Part shown: positions 19,469 through 26,252 of the stretch, piece by piece
How positions within the stretch are numbered: position 1 is the stretch's first letter
Layout of the letters: each line of letters opens with the position of its first letter
NCBI RefSeq assembly: GCF_000943545.1
Contig: NZ_JTHP01000013.1
Location: forward strand, 1-64,000
Length of the DNA stretch: 64,000 bases
Reading direction: 5' to 3'
From: Paenibacillus terrae
Lineage (GTDB): Bacteria; Bacillota; Bacilli; Paenibacillales; Paenibacillaceae
Translations under genes and position numbers: made by a program
Notes under the pieces: generated by a model
The model's database searches: none
What the model saw: only the letters and a program-made list of their open reading frames with translations
Told to the model about the DNA's origin: nothing

Positions 19469-19572
19469 CCTTGGTCACTTCCTTTATTGATTGTTCCGGA
19501 AGCCCATTGTCCCAATCCAATCATCAGTGCGGTGAGAATAATCAGGGCTGCAATCATATAAATATCTAGCAC
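19465..19572 (-). CDS. 35-aa single-span membrane protein upstream of kdpF
   Basis: GTG-initiated frame VLDIYMIAALIILTALMIGL, then GQWASGTINKGSDQG. One transmembrane helix and a short polar tail. It overlaps kdpF by four bases and starts two bases before the end of the next gene upstream, so it lies within the kdp transcript. A start at the internal ATG (30 residues) is also possible. It may be a second KdpF-like stabilising peptide; function unknown. Confidence 0.6.
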   Translation of the reverse strand: MLDIYMIAALIILTALMIGLGQWASGTINKGSDQG

Positions 19573-19574
19573 GT

Positions 19575-19997
19575 CTAAAGACCCCCTTCAGTATGTTTAC
19601 ATTTGTCCAGTAGAAAGGAAAGATCATCGCTGGCCGTTCGAATAACAAAATCGGCACCCAGTGCCTTATAGATCATTTGCGGATAATGATTTTTGGTAAT
19701 GACATAAATCGTACCGCACGTCCATTGGCGGATCACTTCTAATACTTGATAGCATTGACCCAGTTGTTCTTCAAATATATATACTTTGCTGAACTCTTTT
19801 GTCGGCAATTGTTTCAAATGTTTTTCCTTAATATTGAATTCAATAACATTTTCCACTCCTAATTCATACAAATGTTGTTGTTGATCAGGATTGCATGCCA
19901 AAGCAACAAATAATTCCCCTCCTTCACTCAGCGCTTGTAGAAACTGTTCTCCGGCCAGGTTTGGAGCGAACACCAGTAACGCGGCATGACGACTCAT
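19575..19997 (-). CDS. Kdp-operon protein of unknown function, 140 aa
   Basis: Soluble protein with Rossmann-like alternation (AALLVFAPNLAGEQFLQAL, then ELFVALACNP) and late KALGADFVIRTASDDLSFLL. It looks like a TrkA-N or flavodoxin-type nucleotide-fold domain without a clear glycine motif. It sits between two membrane-associated small genes in the kdp transcript and overlaps the preceding gene by four bases, so a regulatory or gating role in K+ uptake is plausible, but that is inference from context. Confidence 0.6.
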   Translation of the reverse strand: MSRHAALLVFAPNLAGEQFLQALSEGGELFVALACNPDQQQHLYELGVENVIEFNIKEKHLKQLPTKEFSKVYIFEEQLGQCYQVLEVIRQWTCGTIYVITKNHYPQMIYKALGADFVIRTASDDLSFLLDKCKHTEGGL

Positions 19998-20350
19998 ATT
20001 TTTCCTTCTTTCTGAGGTATAGCGTAAACCTCTTGCCCCAGCACCCGATTTACAGCCTTGATAAAGGCAAGATAACCACCATCGGCATCGTTCCGATGAG
20101 GAAGAGCCAGAAACATCGTCTCTTCAACCTGGTTAGCGTCTAACTCATAGCTGTTTGTCAGGATTTCTCTGATCTCATCGACGGGTGTACCGAGAGCAAA
20201 CTTCTGAGCTGCTTTATAGATATCATAGTTCTCATAGATATCCCTCCGTGTCACCTTCTGCATCTCGATAAAATCATATATTTTTTTAACGGAATACAGC
20301 ACCGCCAGCACAATTAAGATCAGACCCGCGGTTGTTAAAACTTCATTCAT
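19994..20350 (-). CDS. Kdp-operon membrane-anchored protein, about 118 aa
   Basis: Start taken at ATG 20350 (MNEVLTTAGLILIVLAVLYS), behind AGAGGT, although the frame is open a little further. Residues about 5-25 form one membrane helix; the rest is a soluble domain with KVTRRDIYENYDIYKAAQKF and a C-terminal basic part. First substantial gene of the kdp structural operon. It could occupy the role of KdpZ in Alicyclobacillus-type operons, but I cannot establish homology. Confidence 0.6.
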   Translation of the reverse strand: MNEVLTTAGLILIVLAVLYSVKKIYDFIEMQKVTRRDIYENYDIYKAAQKFALGTPVDEIREILTNSYELDANQVEETMFLALPHRNDADGGYLAFIKAVNRVLGQEVYAIPQKEGKI

Positions 20351-20374
20351 TCCCCATACCTCTTTCCCCATCAC

Positions 20375-20431
20375 TCAGCTGACAGCTTAGCCGATGAAAC
20401 AGGCGAACAAGGTAATGCCCATCTCACATGC
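20375..20431 (-). CDS. Possible leader peptide of the kdp operon
   Basis: GTG-initiated 18-codon frame (MRWALPCSPVSSAKLSAE) lies eight bases behind a strong AAGGAGG, and its TGA overlaps the frame of the next gene (GTGATGGGG). The good ribosome site and the coupling suggest it is translated. It could be a coupling leader or chance. Confidence 0.3.
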
Positions 20432-20512
20432 CAAACCTCCTTATCCTCTTTACTTCCGAGTTCAGCGTAACATTTTCACCATTAGTTTAGGATTAGGGTT
20501 TTCATATAGGTA

Positions 20513-20530
20513 TAAAGATCACCTTAAGAT
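20513..20530. promoter_or_regulatory. Probable KdpE box upstream of the kdp structural operon
   Basis: TAAAGAT (20513-20519) and TTAAGAT (20524-20530) are direct repeats 11 bp apart, the spacing used by OmpR/PhoB-type response regulators. On the coding strand they read ATCTTAA-GGTG-ATCTTTA. The same element occurs upstream of kdpD at 24086. Confidence 0.6.
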
Positions 20531-20551
20531 TTAGATAGCAGATAAAAACAA

Positions 20552-20582
20552 AGAGACCATGCTCCAAAAGAGCATGGTCTCT
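20552..20582 (-). terminator. Terminator after kdpE
   Basis: Perfect 13-bp arms AGAGACCATGCTC/GAGCATGGTCTCT with a five-base loop, followed on the minus strand by TTTGTTTTT. It insulates kdpDE from the kdp structural promoter. Confidence 0.85.
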
Positions 20583-20604
20583 AATTACATTATGGTATTG
20601 TTGC

Positions 20605-21312
20605 CTAGCCATCATCTCCAACCTGAAGCATGCGATAACCAACTCCGATATGTGTTTGAATAAACTTTGGCTGTGATGATGTTTTTTCTATTTTTTTTCT
20701 CAGCGTTGCCATAAACACACGCAGGGCAGGAATGTCATAGCTGTGGCTGCCCCAAATTTCATGCAGGATAAAATTATGGGTCAGTACTTTGCCTACATGC
20801 TTTGCCAGCAGACAAAGCAGTTTATATTCGCTTGGGGTCAGGTGAATTTCTTCTTCACCGATCCATACGCATCCTGCTGCATAATCAATTTTCAAATTTC
20901 CATTGATAAAGTTGGAAGCATCCTTCAGGAGCTTATCACTGTCATATCGAATTCTTCGTAAGCTGACTCGAAGTCTGGCCAGCAGTTCTTCTACACTGAA
21001 GGGCTTTGTTAGATAATCGTCTGCCCCCGCATCCAGCGCGTCTATTTTGTCCCGATCTTCGCTGCGTGCGCTGACCACGATAATAGGCATATTCGACCAT
21101 GCACGAAGCTTTTTTATGATATCTACACCGTCCATATCCGGCAGCCCCAAATCCAAAATCATTAGATCCGGCTGCTTGGATACCGCTTCTAAAATCGATG
21201 CTTCGCCTGTTTCAGCCGTATGATATTTATAGCCCTGTGTCTCCAGCGTTGTCGTAATCAGCTTGCGGATGGGTTTATCGTCCTCCACGACAAGAATAAA
21301 AGGTTTATTCAT
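20605..21312 (-). CDS. kdpE: Response regulator KdpE
   Basis: OmpR-family response regulator of about 235 residues. The receiver domain has the acidic pair EDD near residue 9, the phosphoacceptor aspartate in LMILDLGLPDMDGV near 52 and the KPF motif near 101. The C-terminal winged helix ends RVFMATLRKKIEK then IQTHIGVGYRM. Its ATG lies inside the last codons of kdpD (overlap of about 8 bases; an ATG six bases upstream is also possible). It should activate kdp at low K+ or turgor and probably binds the 11-bp repeats in both promoters. Confidence 0.95.
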   Translation of the reverse strand: MNKPFILVVEDDKPIRKLITTTLETQGYKYHTAETGEASILEAVSKQPDLMILDLGLPDMDGVDIIKKLRAWSNMPIIVVSARSEDRDKIDALDAGADDYLTKPFSVEELLARLRVSLRRIRYDSDKLLKDASNFINGNLKIDYAAGCVWIGEEEIHLTPSEYKLLCLLAKHVGKVLTHNFILHEIWGSHSYDIPALRVFMATLRKKIEKTSSQPKFIQTHIGVGYRMLQVGDDG

Positions 21313-23998
21313 AAACATTCACCTCCTCAGCTTGCAGGGTAAAATAAAAAACCGTCCCTTTAGGGACATTGTTCTTGACACCAATGGTACCGCCATGGGC
21401 ATTCACAATCGAATTGCACAGAGAAAGTCCCAGGCCTAATCCACGACGTCCGTCCCCATGAATGTTATCTGCCGTATAAAACATCTCAAACAGTCTTACC
21501 TTGGCTTCTTCTGAAATACCGGGGCCATCGTCTGAGATTTCTACAACGACCCTATGTCTTTCGCGTCTTGCAGAAATCGTGATGTGAGAGCCATCTTGAG
21601 TATATTTGATTGCGTTATCAACCATATTGATCAAAACCTGAACAATAAGCCGGGAGTCCATTCGAGCCATCATCAATTCATCATCCAATTCCGTTTGAAT
21701 GACATGCTTCACACTGTTACGATTTACATGAAGCAGAGCCTCCGAAATGACTTCCTCCATTAATTCTGCCTGAAAATTCAGATTTAGAGTACCATTTTCG
21801 ATTCGACTAATGGAAAGTAAATTTTCCACCAAATTGATCAGCCACATGGAATCGTCATATATATCCGTATATAGACCTTTTTTCTGTTCCTCGTTTAGTA
21901 CCTCAGAGTTCCCAAGAAGAATTCCCGCGTTGCCTGAGATGCTGGTAAGAGGGGTGCGCAAATCATGAGAAATGGACCGAAGCAGATTGGCACGGAGTTG
22001 CTCCTGCTGGATTTGCATGGAGATTTCTTTTTGTTTTTCGTTCAGTTTTTCTTTTTCCAGCGCCAGCGCGCACTCTCCCAACATGGCAATCATCAGGCTT
22101 TTTTCAAAAACCTCTAAAGGTTCTTCCTGGTCCATTACAATAGCTGCCACCGCAAGAACCTTATCTCCTCCACGCACCGCATGATATAGGCAATTAGCGC
22201 CAAAAAAAGTATCTGTGGTAGCTCCTGCACGCTTGTTGTTCTTATACACCCACTCTGCAACAGCACGTTCGTTGCCTCCCGTGTAGGCCCCTGGATCAAA
22301 TGCTGATTCTTTCTTTGGAAAAACCTGCGGCGCCGACAGTTCCCCTTGGTGAACTGAATAAAAAATGACCGTTCTGTCCAACAACTTCACCATTTGATGC
22401 GCCATTTCATTAATAATAGCCGAAGAGTCTTTGGCCTGTTGCAATTTCCGGCTTGTTTCCAGAAGCACCTCGGTACGATAAGCTTTTTGTGCGGATTGCC
22501 GAGCCTGCTCTCTTACCCGCATAGTCAGTGTACTCGTCATGAAAGAAGCAGCCAGCATGACCAGAAAGGTGACCAGATAACCTGAATCATAAGCCTGCAG
22601 AGAATAATAAGGCTCGGTAAAGAAATAATTAAACACAAGTACACTCATAACCGAAGAAATGGCGCTGTACATTCTGCCCTTGGTCACAATTGCATTTAAC
22701 AAAACCCCTAGAATGTACACGGTGATAATGTTGGCTTCTCGGAATTCCAAATACTTAAACCACAAGCCAATGATTGTGCACACAGCCAAGATAGCAATGG
22801 TCTTGGTAGTGTCAGCCAACGACAACTTTGGGTATTTTGCGTAAAAAGGCAATCTTTTATAGAAGGAAGGCTCAGTATAGGGGATAATATAGATCTCAAT
22901 ATTTGGGAGCAAGGCCGTTAGTTTATCCATTACATTGGACTTTGCACGCCCTCTCTTCTTGTAAGGGGAGCGTCCTAGGACAATTTTCGATACACGGCTT
23001 GTTTTGACATATTCGGCAATCTGTCCTGGAATATCGTCTCCATACATCGTTGCGATTTGTGCACCCATTTGTTCAGCCAGTCTAAGGTTTTCCCTTAACT
23101 CCATTTTATTTTTTGGTGTCAATTCTCTCGCTTCCGGTGTTTCCACAAACAGCGCGGTGAAATGACCATGAAAGGCTGCCGCCATTCTCGCTGCTGTTCG
23201 AATCACTTTCTTATTGGAAGCAGCCGAAGACAGGCAGACCAGAATATGTTCTTTTGTATCAAATTCATTTGTTTTCGTCTGCTCACTGATTTGCACCGCG
23301 ATTCGGTTTAACTGACTTGCTGTATTGCGCAAAGCAATTTCACGTAGAGCCGTCAGCTTCTCCTTGGTAAATAAATGAGCTTGTGTATTCTCATCCTCAC
23401 GATAAATCTTTCCCCTATTCAAACGTTCTATCAAATCATCCGGTTCAATATCGACTAATTCCACCTGATCAGCACTGTCAAATATACTGTCTGGTATGCG
23501 TTCGTCAACGGGAATGCCAGTAATGGAGTAGACAATATCTGTTAGGCTTTCGATCTGTTGGACATTCATCGTCGTATATACATGAATTCCTGCACGAAGA
23601 AGCTCCTCCACATCCTGATATCTTTTTTTATGGCGGCATCCCGCCGCGTTAGCATGGGCCAAATCGTCCAATAAAATAAGGTCAGGACTTCTCTGGAGCG
23701 CTTGGTCCAGATCAAATTCCTTAGTAGAGGATTCTTCATTTGAAATTTTGATGTAAGGAAGAAGTTCAAGTCCTTCCAACAGCGCCGCAGTGTACGGCCG
23801 GGCATAATGTTCAATATATCCAACTACGATATCCATACCCTCTTTTTGCTCTTCGTGGGCGTCGCTAAGCATCGCACAGGTCTTCCCAACACCTGGTGCA
23901 TATCCAATAAAAATTTTCAGTCTTCCTCTTCTTTTCCTTACCGGCATGTCGGTAATTCGATCAAGTATGGACCCGGCATCGTTCTGTTTTGCTGCCAT
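21305..23998 (-). CDS. kdpD: Osmosensitive K+ sensor histidine kinase KdpD
   Basis: Full-length KdpD, about 897 residues from ATG 23998 (MAAKQNDAG), within the usual 880-900. Order: N-terminal domain with P-loop GYAPGVGKTCAML, universal-stress-like domain around residues 235-360 (HILVCLSSAASNKKV), four membrane helices around 390-490, a GAF-like linker, then the HisKA/HATPase core with H-box SHDLRTPLTSI and ATP-binding motifs MVDNAIKY, DDGPGISEE and GLGLGLSL. All catalytic motifs are intact. The frame is open upstream from a TTG, but GAGGG favours the ATG. Confidence 0.96.
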   Translation of the reverse strand: MAAKQNDAGSILDRITDMPVRKRRGRLKIFIGYAPGVGKTCAMLSDAHEEQKEGMDIVVGYIEHYARPYTAALLEGLELLPYIKISNEESSTKEFDLDQALQRSPDLILLDDLAHANAAGCRHKKRYQDVEELLRAGIHVYTTMNVQQIESLTDIVYSITGIPVDERIPDSIFDSADQVELVDIEPDDLIERLNRGKIYREDENTQAHLFTKEKLTALREIALRNTASQLNRIAVQISEQTKTNEFDTKEHILVCLSSAASNKKVIRTAARMAAAFHGHFTALFVETPEARELTPKNKMELRENLRLAEQMGAQIATMYGDDIPGQIAEYVKTSRVSKIVLGRSPYKKRGRAKSNVMDKLTALLPNIEIYIIPYTEPSFYKRLPFYAKYPKLSLADTTKTIAILAVCTIIGLWFKYLEFREANIITVYILGVLLNAIVTKGRMYSAISSVMSVLVFNYFFTEPYYSLQAYDSGYLVTFLVMLAASFMTSTLTMRVREQARQSAQKAYRTEVLLETSRKLQQAKDSSAIINEMAHQMVKLLDRTVIFYSVHQGELSAPQVFPKKESAFDPGAYTGGNERAVAEWVYKNNKRAGATTDTFFGANCLYHAVRGGDKVLAVAAIVMDQEEPLEVFEKSLMIAMLGECALALEKEKLNEKQKEISMQIQQEQLRANLLRSISHDLRTPLTSISGNAGILLGNSEVLNEEQKKGLYTDIYDDSMWLINLVENLLSISRIENGTLNLNFQAELMEEVISEALLHVNRNSVKHVIQTELDDELMMARMDSRLIVQVLINMVDNAIKYTQDGSHITISARRERHRVVVEISDDGPGISEEAKVRLFEMFYTADNIHGDGRRGLGLGLSLCNSIVNAHGGTIGVKNNVPKGTVFYFTLQAEEVNVYE

Positions 23999-24082
23999 CC
24001 TGTGCCCACCCTCTATTATATTCTCTCTCAATCCTTAGTATATCATGAGCAAAATCAGTACCGTATTACGAATTTGCCTACA

Positions 24083-24104
24083 GCATTAAGATTGCATTAA
24101 GATC
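24083..24104. promoter_or_regulatory. Probable KdpE box upstream of kdpDE
   Basis: CATTAAGATTG-CATTAAGATC contains two TTAAGAT copies exactly 11 bp apart (24086-24092 and 24097-24103), 85 bp upstream of the kdpD start. Identical in core and spacing to the element at 20513, consistent with KdpE autoregulation. Confidence 0.6.
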
Positions 24105-24337
24105 CGTTCTTATGTAATAACATCCTTAAAGAACCCTCAAAATCCTGATATCTGTCCTAGCTTTCTCAGTGGAAGGATAGCCGCATAAAATAATATAAAC
24201 ATCTTTCTCTGGCTGGTTAAGTACGAATTTCAAATGATTTTCAACTTTTTTTCGAAAATACAGTCCATTTTCCCTGTTTGCAAAAAATATTTTCAAGGTG
24301 TATCATTCGTATTAATTTAAGTCTGTGCTTTATTTCA

Positions 24338-24485
24338 AACGCTGAATTCCCAATACTATGGGAAGCGGGGGAACCAACGGCAGCAAGCCATGGGGTGAAT
24401 CCAAGGGTAATTTTTCCAAGGTAGGGCGACTCTCACCGTCCGAATCCGACAGCTAACCTCGTAAGCGCATAGAGAGAGACCCTTG
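24338..24485 (+). ncRNA. ydaO/yuaA-type c-di-AMP riboswitch
   Basis: The conserved blocks appear in order: GCGGGGGAACCA, GCCATGGGGTGAATCC, AGGGCGACTCTCA, CCGAATCCGACAGCTAACCT and CGTAAGCG. P1 is formed by CGCTGAATTCCCA pairing near the 5' end. This class binds cyclic di-AMP and usually turns off potassium importers or controls cell-wall hydrolases. It is on the plus strand, so it points away from kdpD, which starts at 23998 on the minus strand. The gene it should control is not recognisable downstream. Confidence 0.93.
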
Positions 24486-24524
24486 ATCCGCTATGTCTTT
24501 GCATCAGGCTTATTTAAGTCTGTT

Positions 24525-24567
24525 CCGCAAACCGCAGCAGAGGTCCTCCTCTGTTTGCGGTTTTTTT
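24525..24567 (+). terminator. Expression-platform terminator of the c-di-AMP riboswitch
   Basis: CCGCAAA/TTTGCGG and inner CAGAGG/CCTCTG arms followed by TTTTTTT, 40 bp after the aptamer. This is the expected OFF-state terminator. Confidence 0.8.
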
Positions 24568-24785
24568 CTGTGCAAACAGAAATTTTGGGGGAGACGGAAT
24601 TGAAAACAAAATGAATAAAATGAGATAAGTCCTGAATACCGATGCTTCGCAGCACTCTGGTATGAAAAAATAGCTGAACATGACAGAGTTTGCGAGAATC
24701 AAACCAAGCTATTGGATTTTAGAAAAGTGAAAAAAATTAATCATCCTGTTGATCTTCATCTCATGAATTCAGAGGAGGCACACTA

Positions 24786-25268
24786 ATGGGCCAAAATCAT
24801 ATTTCGCTGATAGAGCTTTTTGCCTTTCATAGCAACACACCTGTTCTCTATAAAATAGATCAATCAAAACAAAAATGGGTTATCATATTAAAAATTTCTT
24901 ATGGGGAACGGATCGGATTTAGCAAATGTGATTTTACTACCGAGGTCAAGTCAATCGACTTAATTAAATGGGGTTCTTTTCTGTTAAACATTCGGAGATG
25001 TACACTTGAGAAAGCAATGACAATCGTCCATTGTAAAGGCCTTGAATGGGAAGACAATAAACTTTTATTGGTTTATAATGCTCTGCTCCAATTAGTCCAA
25101 ACACAACAGTTAAGAATGAAAGTTGCAGTTGGCACAACAGGGCGTGATTCTTTCATCAACACAAGTAATTTACAATTAACTAGCTCATCTCAGATACGAG
25201 GAAGAAGATATAATTTGGATAACAAAAGTCTATTTGATGAGACTTCAGCCTATTACTCTATATTCTAA
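24786..25268 (+). CDS. Hypothetical protein, 160 aa
   Basis: Strong start: AGAGGAGG seven bases before ATG. Soluble protein opening MGQNHISLIELFAFHSNTPV, with an early beta-rich region containing QKWVIILKISYGERIGFSKC and a C-terminal third that is polar and low in hydrophobics. I do not recognise it; the arrangement of the first half loosely recalls the N-terminal capping domain of enolase-superfamily proteins, but there are no catalytic motifs and the length is wrong. It is the first intact gene downstream of the c-di-AMP riboswitch, some 220 bp past its terminator, so it might be the controlled gene. Confidence 0.5.
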   Translation: MGQNHISLIELFAFHSNTPVLYKIDQSKQKWVIILKISYGERIGFSKCDFTTEVKSIDLIKWGSFLLNIRRCTLEKAMTIVHCKGLEWEDNKLLLVYNALLQLVQTQQLRMKVAVGTTGRDSFINTSNLQLTSSSQIRGRRYNLDNKSLFDETSAYYSIF

Positions 25269-25369
25269 ATACACAGATTGTTATTTCAGGATTTATTAAG
25301 AACGCAAGCTCATTACCATGGTTCCACTATCTTGCCTTTAGCTCTCCAGTGGATAAAGAATGATAAATT

Positions 25370-25555
25370 AAAAAGCAGAGCAAGAATTATATTTTGATCT
25401 ATTAAATGTCCTTCGTGCAGCTGCGTTTCGATTCGGTGGCGTATTTACAAGCGGCGACTTAGAAAAGAGTAGTCCCAGATTGTGTACGGGATTGCCGCCA
25501 ATTCCCTACGACATAGGAACATCGATATCACTTGCCACATACAGGAATTAGCTCC
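25370..25555 (+). pseudogene. Unidentified C-terminal gene fragment
   Basis: An open frame of about 60 codons without a start reads QELYFDLLNVLRAAAFRFGG, then VFTSGDLEKSSPRLCTGLPP and ends TYRN and a stop. Composition is coding-like. No family recognised. Probably the end of a truncated gene. Confidence 0.3.
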
Positions 25556-25598
25556 TCACAATATTCCATTCAGGGTCTTGTCGGTAAAATTGGATTAG

Positions 25599-26210
25599 CT
25601 ATTTTAATCTCTCCATTACAATTTTCCTATACATTCCCTTGAAAAGAACAGGTGTATTCTGCCTTATTTGCAACTTGTCAATGTACGGTTCCAAAATGTT
25701 TTGGGAATTCCGTCCTATATCTGTACCCAGAAGAGAAATAAAAGGACGGAGAATTTTTCTAAATAAAGGTGGCTTACCATTATTAGATTCAAACTTATCA
25801 AAAATTAATATGATCCCCTTTTCTTTGGTCACCTTAATGATTTCACCCATACATTGATTGGCATCAGGAACAACAGAAAGAATAAGATTTGCCACAACGA
25901 TATCAAATGTTTGCTCAGGAAACTCCAATTTTTGCACATCCATTTCAATAAAGTTAATGTCCATTTCAGAATTCGCTTTGGTTTTAGCCTGAGCAAGCAT
26001 AGCAGAAGAAATATCAATGGCAGTTATTTTAATTTCGGGTACCTGAAAGAAATTCAGGTCGGCACCTGTGCCGACCCCAACGAACAAAATGTGTTGACCT
26101 TGCCTTAACGAAAGTTCTTCGAAAACTCTTTTCCTTGCTCTTAGAAAAGAGCCTGCATTGAAAAGGCGGTCATAAAAGGGAACTCCTATCTTGTAAATGA
26201 TATATTCCAT
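25599..26210 (-). CDS. Class I SAM-dependent methyltransferase
   Basis: A 203-residue methyltransferase. Motif I is ILFVGVGTGADLNFF (around residues 40-54), the acidic motif II region is ITAIDISSAMLAQAK, and motif III/IV is FDIVVANLILSVVPD. The family resembles UbiE/PmtA-type enzymes acting on lipids or quinones; arsenite methyltransferases differ in having conserved cysteines, which are absent here. It starts 42 bp after cadA on the same strand and is probably cotranscribed. Substrate unknown; association with a metal exporter may be incidental or may reflect membrane remodelling. Confidence 0.8.
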   Translation of the reverse strand: MEYIIYKIGVPFYDRLFNAGSFLRARKRVFEELSLRQGQHILFVGVGTGADLNFFQVPEIKITAIDISSAMLAQAKTKANSEMDINFIEMDVQKLEFPEQTFDIVVANLILSVVPDANQCMGEIIKVTKEKGIILIFDKFESNNGKPPLFRKILRPFISLLGTDIGRNSQNILEPYIDKLQIRQNTPVLFKGMYRKIVMERLK

Positions 26211-26252
26211 TTATTATTCATATGTCCCCTCCACATAAGGATCAGATGTTGA

